The notes beneath the pieces are model-generated. The model did not search any database and was not told where the DNA came from. It worked only from the letters and a program-made list of their open reading frames with translations. Shown here piece after piece: positions 1 to 5,916 of a stretch of DNA of 7,661 nucleotides. The DNA comes from an uncultured Erysipelotrichaceae bacterium. GTDB lineage: Bacteria; Bacillota_I; Bacilli_A; Erysipelotrichales; Erysipelotrichaceae. The stretch covers positions 1-7,661 of the forward strand of contig CALUZL010000130.1 of assembly GCA_944325295.1 (NCBI GenBank). The letters are read 5' to 3'. The position numbers and the translations under genes were made by a program. Each line of letters opens with the position of its first letter. The first letter of the stretch is position 1.

Positions 1-333
1 GCATTTAATATTACGACTTTTGATATGATCGATAAGTTTGGCGACGGAATTGTCATCGGATAAGGCTTCATAGTGAAAAGTCAATAGCTCGGCTCCGCTA
101 TCGATAAATCTATCGGCGTACGCAAACGGATCACTGATCATCAAATGGACATCCAGATAAAGAGATGTCAGTTTTCGGATATCGGCCAATACATCAGGGC
201 CAAAAGAGATGTTATTTACAAATTGACCGTCCATAACGTCATAGTGCAGCCAGTCGACGCATTTATTTATCACTAAAAATTGTTCGTTTAATTTTGAAAA
301 GTCAAGAGCCAGTAATGAAGCAGCTATTTTCAT
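1..333 (-). CDS. rpe: Ribulose-phosphate 3-epimerase (partial, C-terminus off window)
   Basis: The enzyme interconverts ribulose 5-phosphate and xylulose 5-phosphate in the non-oxidative pentose phosphate pathway, in the cytosol. The first 111 codons are visible and open to the window edge; the family is normally about 215-225 residues, so roughly half is missing. It reads as the N-terminal half of a TIM barrel: the strand-1 motif KIAASLLALDF (2-12), then LHYDVMDGQFV (29-39), SFGP (43-46), LDVHLM (60-65) and GAELLTFHYEA further on. By family knowledge H30, D32 and H63 are metal ligands and are present. Two usually conserved prolines are replaced: the PS of strand 1 is AS, and FVPN is FVNN. 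The start is the only ATG placed after a strong AAAGGAG. It is the last visible gene of the operon, 10 nt after rsgA, its usual Firmicutes neighbour. A related hexulose- or allulose-phosphate epimerase is possible but less likely in this context. Confidence 0.93.
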   Translation of the reverse strand, partial: MKIAASLLALDFSKLNEQFLVINKCVDWLHYDVMDGQFVNNISFGPDVLADIRKLTSLYLDVHLMISDPFAYADRFIDSGAELLTFHYEALSDDNSVAKLIDHIKSRNIKC

Positions 334-338
334 GTTCT

Positions 339-345
339 CTCCTTT
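339..345 (-). promoter_or_regulatory. Ribosome binding site of rpe, overlapping the rsgA stop codon
   Basis: AAAGGAG lies 5 nt before the rpe ATG and shares two bases with the rsgA TAA stop (344-346). This fixes the rpe start and suggests coupled translation from rsgA to rpe. Confidence 0.8.
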
Positions 346-1234
346 ATATTCCCTTATAAGTTCGATGCCGATTTGCACTCAAGTTGTTGTTTGTAAGAAA
401 GTCCATCAGATTTTTGTAGGTCTCATAAAATGTTTTTGGTATAGCTCCGCTTGCTACTGCTGCCTTTAAACAACAATCAGGCTCATTTAGATGATGACAA
501 TCAAGGAAACGGCACTTACCGATATAAGGATCAAAAGCGCTTATCTTCGATGCCAAAAGATCTTTATCGACACTTGTGAGATCGATCGCTGAAAAACCGG
601 GCGTATCAGCCAGAAAACCACCGAAACAGGGGTATAGTTCGATATGACGTGTGGTATGTTTACCACGATTTAAAGCTTTTGAGATCGCTTGTGTTTTAAT
701 ATTTAAAAGTGGATCGATCTTGTTTAAGAGCGTACTTTTACCAACGCCGCTTTGGCCGCATAAAGCCGTGATCTTGTCTTTTAAGATGACTTTAATAAAA
801 TCGGCATCATCATTTTTCCCGGTCGTATAGACCAAATAGCCGATTTTTTGATAATAATCGGTAATTTCTTTAATTCTCGACGGTTCGCTTAGATCATTTT
901 TAGAAATACACAAGATTGGTTTTATATCATTATACTCTATAAGCATTATAAGGCGATTACACAATTCATAAGAAAAATCCGGATCATGAATCGACATAAC
1001 GACAATGACTTGATCAATGTTGGCAAGATTTGGCCTGATCAGATAATTGCGGCGGTCTTTATAGCCCTGGATCACGTAATGATCGCAATAACGTTCATAA
1101 AGAGCGATATCACCGACTACCGGATAATCGAGTTTGCGTACCTTTCCGGCAAGTTCAGCAACAAAACTATTGCCTTCAGGAGTCAAAAGAGTATATCTTT
1201 TTGAGATAATCTTTGTGATCAAAGCTTCTTTCAT
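344..1234 (-). CDS. rsgA: Ribosome small-subunit-dependent GTPase A (circularly permuted)
   Basis: RsgA (YjeQ, or CpgA/YloQ in Bacillus) is a cytosolic GTPase that binds the 30S subunit late in assembly and checks its decoding centre. The 296 residues match the family length. An N-terminal OB-fold (about 1-70) precedes the GTPase domain, whose motifs appear in permuted order: G4 as SKND (111-114), then G1 as GQSGVGKST (160-168), G2 within RGKHTTRH (190-197) and G3 as DTPG (210-213). The C-terminal zinc site follows the C-x4-C-x-H-x5-C pattern with C241, C246, H248 and C254. The gene starts 3 nt after the pknB stop, with GGAG inside the end of pknB. In B. subtilis the orthologue is phosphorylated by PrkC and dephosphorylated by PrpC, whose counterparts are the two genes just upstream. 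The Thr equivalent to the reported site appears to be Ile155 here (see findings). Confidence 0.97.
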   Translation of the reverse strand: MKEALITKIISKRYTLLTPEGNSFVAELAGKVRKLDYPVVGDIALYERYCDHYVIQGYKDRRNYLIRPNLANIDQVIVVMSIHDPDFSYELCNRLIMLIEYNDIKPILCISKNDLSEPSRIKEITDYYQKIGYLVYTTGKNDDADFIKVILKDKITALCGQSGVGKSTLLNKIDPLLNIKTQAISKALNRGKHTTRHIELYPCFGGFLADTPGFSAIDLTSVDKDLLASKISAFDPYIGKCRFLDCHHLNEPDCCLKAAVASGAIPKTFYETYKNLMDFLTNNNLSANRHRTYKGI

Positions 1235-1237
1235 CGA

Positions 1238-2923
1238 TTACTCCAGATAAAAAAGCGTTACGAAGGAATCGCTAGTTTGCATATACGATGTCCCGACATC
1301 CGGATCCACTCTGACAACTGTCCCGCTTACTAACTCTTCCTTTTCTGATTCACTATACTCACTCAAGTCATCAAGTGATATGGCTTGCATAATAGAATTT
1401 ATACCCATTTCGGTCAAGATGTTTTGTGCGGAACTTACATCCATTCCCAAAATGTTCATAGGGATGATTTCTGAAACATAGGCACTGTATTCAAAAGTGA
1501 TGGTATTGCTCTTGGTGGGATCGAACTTAGTTCCTTCGATTATCCCCTTTTGTGAGAGTATGGTTCCCGGTGTTTTATCAGATACTACTGCTTGTCCAAC
1601 GATCCTGATGTGTGGGTACTTGTTTTCAAAAGTATTGCGGACATCATCGATATTTTGCCCGACATAGTCTTCCATAACGGCGTAAACACCATCAGATACG
1701 ACGATTTCAATGCTTGTGCCGATCTCGACTTCAGTACCCACTGCAGGGCTGACATCGATAATAAGTCCTTCAGCGGTATCTTCGGTGAGAACTCTTTCAA
1801 TCTGGTCGAGATCTAAGATGAGACCTTGATAGTCTAACATCTCGCTCGCTTCAAGGACGCGCTTATTGATTACATCGGGGACTTTGACCATTTTTGTTCC
1901 AAAATTTATGACGCCACCCAGATATAAGATAACAAATACGATAAGTCCGGTTATGATCACTACACCGCTCAGATAAACAGCCATTATTATCGAAGATTTA
2001 ACCTTTTTCTTTCCCTTTTTTACCGATTTTTTTGCTGTTTCTTTGTTTTGAAGATTTAAATCTTCCGGATACTCGAAAATAAGCCTTTGATCCTTAGCGT
2101 GTTTCTCCAAAAGACATTCGTTTAGATCCTTAAGCATGTCAGCTACATTTTGATAGCGATTTTTTGGATTTTTTGCCGTGGCCTTCAGGATGATATTTTC
2201 AACAGACTGAGGAATCTTCTTGTCAAAGTAGCGAACAAACGGAATTGGTTTTTTTATGCTCGCCATGACCACTTGGACAGCACTGTCCCCTTTAAAAGGC
2301 ACATCACCGCAAAGAAGTTCATAAAAGACTATGCCAAGCGAATAGATATCGCTTTGCATCGTCGCCGTCTGTCCTTTGGCAACCTCCGGGGCAATATAAT
2401 GGACCGATCCCAAAACGTTATCTTGGCCGGTAATCTGCATTGCGTTGTTTGCTAAGGCAATACCAAAATCCACGACTTTGACAGTACCATCATCTTTGAC
2501 TAGGACATTTTGTGATTTTATGTCGCGATGGATTATACCCTTTCGATGAGATTCCATTATTGCACTGCACAATTGTTTCATCATCGATACGGCCTCGGTA
2601 TAATAGAGAGCTCCTCTTTGTTGGATCAGTTTTTTCAAAGTGCGGCCTTTGATATACTCCATGACGATGTAATGATTCATACCATCATCACCGACATCAT
2701 AAATATCTACAATATTGGGATGTGACAGCTTTGTTGAAGCTTGTGCTTCCCTTTTGAAACGCTCAAGGGCTATGGCATCAGAGGAAAGATCACCTTTAAG
2801 TATCTTGATGGCTACTTCACGATTTAAAACCGTATCAAGCGCAAAATAAACATCAGCCATACCGCCGCGACCAATGTGTTTGATCAAAAGATAGCGATTG
2901 GCAATCAAATTTACTTTACTCAT
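1238..2923 (-). CDS. pknB: PASTA-domain Ser/Thr protein kinase (PknB/PrkC/Stk family)
   Basis: This is a membrane-bound Hanks-type kinase that senses peptidoglycan fragments and phosphorylates cell-wall, translation and metabolic proteins. Numbering is from the upstream ATG at 2929. The cytosolic kinase domain (about 12-272) has the glycine loop IGRGGMADVY (19-28), K42 in VAIK, E61 in helix C, HRDIKSQN (134-141), DFG (154-156), GSVHYIAPE (174-182) and DIYSLG (194-199), so it looks active. A lysine-rich juxtamembrane stretch (299-311) precedes one transmembrane helix (about 313-336), then three extracellular PASTA repeats (about 347-414, 415-482, 483-563). The cytoplasm-in, C-terminus-out layout is typical. 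Start: ATGs lie at 2929 and 2923; GGAGG at 2933-2937 is only 3 nt from the first but 9 nt from the second, so 2923 (561 aa, MSKVN) is preferred. It overlaps the stp stop by 8 nt. The activation loop lacks one expected phospho-threonine (see findings). Confidence 0.96.
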   Translation of the reverse strand: MSKVNLIANRYLLIKHIGRGGMADVYFALDTVLNREVAIKILKGDLSSDAIALERFKREAQASTKLSHPNIVDIYDVGDDGMNHYIVMEYIKGRTLKKLIQQRGALYYTEAVSMMKQLCSAIMESHRKGIIHRDIKSQNVLVKDDGTVKVVDFGIALANNAMQITGQDNVLGSVHYIAPEVAKGQTATMQSDIYSLGIVFYELLCGDVPFKGDSAVQVVMASIKKPIPFVRYFDKKIPQSVENIILKATAKNPKNRYQNVADMLKDLNECLLEKHAKDQRLIFEYPEDLNLQNKETAKKSVKKGKKKVKSSIIMAVYLSGVVIITGLIVFVILYLGGVINFGTKMVKVPDVINKRVLEASEMLDYQGLILDLDQIERVLTEDTAEGLIIDVSPAVGTEVEIGTSIEIVVSDGVYAVMEDYVGQNIDDVRNTFENKYPHIRIVGQAVVSDKTPGTILSQKGIIEGTKFDPTKSNTITFEYSAYVSEIIPMNILGMDVSSAQNILTEMGINSIMQAISLDDLSEYSESEKEELVSGTVVRVDPDVGTSYMQTSDSFVTLFYLE

Positions 2924-3662
2924 GAGCATCTTCCTCCATGTCGACTAAAATGAGAGTAATGTTGTCATATCCACCCTTAGCCAGAGCACTTTTTAAAAGA
3001 AATTGCGCTCTTTGAGATAGTGAAAAGCTTTTATCACTTATGATGTTTTGCATTTGCTCGATCGGCACATAGCCATGTAAACCATCAGAAGAGAGCAGAT
3101 AATAATCGCTCATATCACCGATGGCGTAGACATCAGCTGAAGCATCTTCAAAAACACCGAGAAAACGGGTAAGATAATGTCGTTTTGGGTGAACCTTAGC
3201 TTCATCTTCGGTAATGACTTTTCTTTGAATCAGTTCATTGACCAAGGTGTGATCTTGTGATAACTGGATCAACTTTCCATCTTTCATGCCATATACACGA
3301 CTGTCACCGGCGTTGATGACGAAATTCCCGACTGAAGATATCAAAAGTCCGGCGATGGTCGTTCCCATGCCCTCATAACTCTTGTTTGTCAAACTCAGCT
3401 CATATACTTTGTTCGATGCGATCTTGGTGTGGTATTTAAGATAGGTTATCGCTTCCTGTTCATCCTTAAACCCCTCGTTTTCAGAGAAGATCTCACTGAA
3501 GTACTTAACGATCTCAAAGGAAGCAACTTCACCGGCCTTCGCACCGCCAATACCATCGCAGATCAAAAATAAGACGTCATCATTATCGTTATAAACACAC
3601 ACATAACTGTCCTGATTCTTTTTTCTGATCAGGCCGATATCACTTAAACTTGTAAATCTCAT
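2916..3662 (-). CDS. stp: PP2C-family Ser/Thr protein phosphatase (Stp/PrpC)
   Basis: This is a metal-dependent (PPM) cytosolic phosphatase that reverses phosphorylation by the PASTA kinase encoded next to it. At 248 residues it is the usual length for the bacterial stand-alone form, with no transmembrane segment or added domain. Metal-site and core motifs are all visible: NQD with D18, CDGIGG with D36 and G37, GMGTT (98-102), NAGDSRVY with D120, QDHT (136-139), SSDG with D193 and GYDN with D233. The common DGMGGH reads DGIGGA here, a variation I believe occurs elsewhere in the family. The start is fixed by AAAGGAG 4 nt upstream. The gene begins 23 nt inside the end of rlmN and its own end overlaps the pknB start, so phosphatase and kinase are probably translationally coupled and made in matched amounts. 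Confidence 0.97.
   Translation of the reverse strand: MRFTSLSDIGLIRKKNQDSYVCVYNDNDDVLFLICDGIGGAKAGEVASFEIVKYFSEIFSENEGFKDEQEAITYLKYHTKIASNKVYELSLTNKSYEGMGTTIAGLLISSVGNFVINAGDSRVYGMKDGKLIQLSQDHTLVNELIQRKVITEDEAKVHPKRHYLTRFLGVFEDASADVYAIGDMSDYYLLSSDGLHGYVPIEQMQNIISDKSFSLSQRAQFLLKSALAKGGYDNITLILVDMEEDAHE
2933..2937 (-). promoter_or_regulatory. Ribosome binding site deciding the pknB start
   Basis: GGAGG lies inside the last codons of stp. It is 3 nt from the ATG at 2929 and 9 nt from the in-frame ATG at 2923; the longer spacing is workable and the shorter one is not usually so. It therefore favours the downstream start. Confidence 0.7.
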
Positions 3663-4704
3663 TTTTCTCCTTTATGGTCTTAGCCCGCAATTGGCCACAG
3701 GCAGCGTTGATATCATCGCCCTTTCTCTGTCTTAAAGTAACGGCGACACCTCTTTTTTTCAAAAGATCATAGAATTCAAGAGCTTTTCGATCACTGCAAG
3801 ATTTAAAATCTTTTTCTTCTACCGTATTGTAAGGGATCAAATTGATGTATGCATTCATTCCTTTTAACAGCTTAGCCAATTCGTCAGCGTTTTTTACATC
3901 GTTATTGATGCCGTCAAGCAATAAATATTCTAAAGTAAGTCGGCGATTGTTGTCTTTGCTGTAGATCTTTAGTGCTGAAAACAGGTCTTTTAAAGGATAC
4001 GCTTTATTTATGGGCATGAGTTTTGAGCGCAATTCATCATTTGAGGCATGAAGCGATATCGCCAGATTGTACTGCACATTTTCTTTAGCGAATCTTTCGA
4101 TCATCGGAGCGATCCCGCATGTCGATATTGAAATATGACGAGCTCCGATCTCAATTCCTAAGGGATCATTAATCGTTTTCAGTGCTTTCATGAGATTATC
4201 GTAATTGTCAAATGGTTCACCGGTTCCCATGACTACAAGATTCGATAATCTTTTATCATCCTTATCCAAATATCTTTGAAGCCAAACGACTTGTCCCAAT
4301 ATCTCGCCGCTTGTAAGGTCGCGTTCTTTTTTCAGTATCCCACTGGCACAAAACTTGCAGCCCATATTACAACCGACCTGTGTCGAGATACAGGCGCTCA
4401 TCCCGTAATCAAATACCATCAGGACTGTTTCGATCAGATTGTCATCTTTGAGTTTAAATAAAAATTTTTGTGTACCATCACTTGATATATGTCTATCTGC
4501 GAGTTCAAGGTTTTCAATATAGAATTCAGTCTTTAGATGGTCGATCAGATCTTTGCTTATATCGGTCATGTTTGAAAAATCGATCACTCTTTTTTTATAA
4601 AGCCAGTTATATATCTGTTTGGCTTTATAGGCTTTATAACCACGATCTTTTACATAATCAACTAATTCATCATAACTTAAGTTGTATATTTCTTTCATAG
4701 ACAT
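3640..4704 (-). CDS. rlmN: Dual-specificity RNA methyltransferase RlmN (23S A2503 / tRNA A37)
   Basis: RlmN is a radical-SAM enzyme that methylates C2 of adenosine 2503 in 23S rRNA and of A37 in some tRNAs. At 354 residues it has the family length. The N-terminal helical RNA-binding region contains YKAKQIYNWLYKK (26-38). The iron-sulfur cluster motif is C112-x3-C116-x2-C119 and the GEP SAM-binding motif is at 162-164. Both mechanistic cysteines are present: C105, seven residues before the cluster motif, and C336 in DDINAACGQLR, the residue that carries the transient methyl group. The context argues for RlmN rather than the antibiotic-resistance paralogue Cfr. An in-frame stop at 4714-4716 limits the start to the ATGs at 4704 or 4698; neither has a recognisable Shine-Dalgarno sequence. 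It starts 4 nt after rsmB and overlaps stp by 23 nt. It ends with TGA. Confidence 0.97.
   Translation of the reverse strand: MSMKEIYNLSYDELVDYVKDRGYKAYKAKQIYNWLYKKRVIDFSNMTDISKDLIDHLKTEFYIENLELADRHISSDGTQKFLFKLKDDNLIETVLMVFDYGMSACISTQVGCNMGCKFCASGILKKERDLTSGEILGQVVWLQRYLDKDDKRLSNLVVMGTGEPFDNYDNLMKALKTINDPLGIEIGARHISISTCGIAPMIERFAKENVQYNLAISLHASNDELRSKLMPINKAYPLKDLFSALKIYSKDNNRRLTLEYLLLDGINNDVKNADELAKLLKGMNAYINLIPYNTVEEKDFKSCSDRKALEFYDLLKKRGVAVTLRQRKGDDINAACGQLRAKTIKEKNEIYKFK
3667..3673 (-). promoter_or_regulatory. Ribosome binding site of stp inside the rlmN coding region
   Basis: AAAGGAG lies 4 nt before the stp ATG and is wholly within rlmN codons near its C-terminus. It supports the 23-nt gene overlap as real rather than a start-calling error. 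Confidence 0.8.
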
Positions 4705-4708
4705 AATT

Positions 4709-5914
4709 CTATCTTATTTTTATCAGTTTAGCACTATAAAAGCGATCGGCATTAGCATCCTCAAGATACAGTTTTTCAGCGATCAGTTTTAATGAACCAT
4801 CACTTTCGAGCAATCTTTTGATCTGACGATCATTTTCTTTGGTGTTGAGCGTGCATGTGCTGTATACCAGGATTGCTCCTTTTTGCATGTGTGCACTTAC
4901 ATGTCTTAAAATCGTTTCTTGCAAAGAGATGAGTTTATCGAGATCACTGTCTTTGAGGCGGTAGCGAATATCGGGTTTTCTTTTCATGACGCCAAGGCCG
5001 GAGCATGGGGCATCGATCAGGATCTTGGTTGCTTTTTTGATAACAGTCTCAGGAAATTTCTCGGCCGCGATATTGTACAGATTTAAATTTTTGTAACCGA
5101 GCTGCTGTCCTTTTTTTCTAATGAGTTCAAGTCTTGTATTATTGATATCATTTCCAAAGACATTTTCTTCATTTAAAATATCTAAAGCGTTGAACATTTT
5201 TGATCCCGGAGCAGCACACAGATCAAGAAAAACGTCATCATCTTTTAGTTCAAGCTCATGGATTATCTTAGCGCTGTTTAGATCTTGGACATAATATAAG
5301 CCTTCAGTAAACTCTTTTTTATTCAAGAGATTATCAGGAGCGATAAAGGAATCTCCATTGATCATCTCGATATTGAGATGGTTGAGATCAAAAGGGTTAG
5401 CTTTTTTGTGATTTATCCGATAGAAAAGCTTCGGTACATTAAAAAGATCTTCCAAGATAAAATTGAGCATCGCGGGGGAATATTGTGCTTTTAAAAGTTT
5501 AAATAACCAAAGTGGCAAACTGTAATAGATCGCTCTGCCCTCGTCGTTTGAAAGATCGGGAAGTTTAAACTCTGTGTCTTTGCGCAAAATAGCATTTACA
5601 AAAGCTCGAGCCTTTTTATCATTTAAAAGTTTCACGTATTCGTTTGCTGTATAATTTTCTTTTTCTAAGAAAAATCGTTCATAAAAAGCCATTGACAGTA
5701 AAATCGAATACTGTCTTTTGGTATGACTTTTGAGGTAATCTTTGAATTGATATTCTAAAAGATACAGATGTCTTAAGACACCGTTTACAAGCTCGGTAAC
5801 AAAACCACGCTTTTCAGGTTGGATGCTGCTGAGCATCTTCTTCATGGCAAGAGATGCGTATTGGCCATCGATCAGGACAGCACAAAGAATGTCATAAGCT
5901 ATCTTTCTTTCCAT
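4709..5914 (-). CDS. rsmB: 16S rRNA (cytosine-967-C5)-methyltransferase RsmB
   Basis: RsmB (Sun/Fmu family) uses S-adenosylmethionine to methylate C5 of cytosine 967 (E. coli numbering) in 16S rRNA. The N-terminal NusB-like RNA-binding domain spans about residues 1-115, with FVTELVNGVLRHLYLLEYQ (38-56) as its most typical stretch. The methyltransferase domain (about 160-401) has motif I LDLCAAPGSK (230-239), an acidic ribose-binding residue in GNDIN (D256), motif IV DAPCSG (301-306, C304) and motif VI YSTCTLNTKEND (351-362, C354); C354 is the expected nucleophile and C304 aids product release. At 401 residues it is some 30-50 shorter than typical homologues. Motif I has SK where GK is usual, and the C-terminal DGFF-like motif reads DRFY. 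It starts 2 nt after the priA stop and ends 4 nt before rlmN. Confidence 0.95.
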   Translation of the reverse strand: MERKIAYDILCAVLIDGQYASLAMKKMLSSIQPEKRGFVTELVNGVLRHLYLLEYQFKDYLKSHTKRQYSILLSMAFYERFFLEKENYTANEYVKLLNDKKARAFVNAILRKDTEFKLPDLSNDEGRAIYYSLPLWLFKLLKAQYSPAMLNFILEDLFNVPKLFYRINHKKANPFDLNHLNIEMINGDSFIAPDNLLNKKEFTEGLYYVQDLNSAKIIHELELKDDDVFLDLCAAPGSKMFNALDILNEENVFGNDINNTRLELIRKKGQQLGYKNLNLYNIAAEKFPETVIKKATKILIDAPCSGLGVMKRKPDIRYRLKDSDLDKLISLQETILRHVSAHMQKGAILVYSTCTLNTKENDRQIKRLLESDGSLKLIAEKLYLEDANADRFYSAKLIKIR

Positions 5915-5916
5915 AT

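Noticed and set aside
986..1204. Plus-strand open frame opposite rsgA
   Set aside because: It lies wholly opposite a clear rsgA coding region, has no recognisable domain, and the other strand encodes all the conserved motifs.
1585..1816. Small open frames on both strands inside pknB
   Set aside because: They are shadows of the PASTA-encoding region in other frames, with no ribosome binding site or family resemblance.
2150..2725. Two plus-strand open frames (101 and 65 aa) opposite the kinase domain
   Set aside because: The minus-strand kinase motifs are continuous through this interval; the antisense products look like no known protein.
3640..3642. Mollicute-type code with TGA read as tryptophan
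   Set aside because: rlmN ends at TGA exactly where the family should end, and tryptophans such as those in RlmN and RsmB are TGG.
4276..4700. Two plus-strand open frames opposite rlmN
   Set aside because: They are antisense to the conserved radical-SAM region and have no supporting signal.
3640..4704. Cfr-type antibiotic-resistance methyltransferase instead of RlmN
   Set aside because: The gene sits at the conserved rlmN position of a housekeeping operon, and its length and motifs fit RlmN.
5650..5655. TATAAT on the plus strand as an antisense promoter
   Set aside because: No TTGACA-like box is found at 16-18 bp spacing (only TTTCAC at about 14 bp), and AT-rich coding DNA gives such hexamers by chance.
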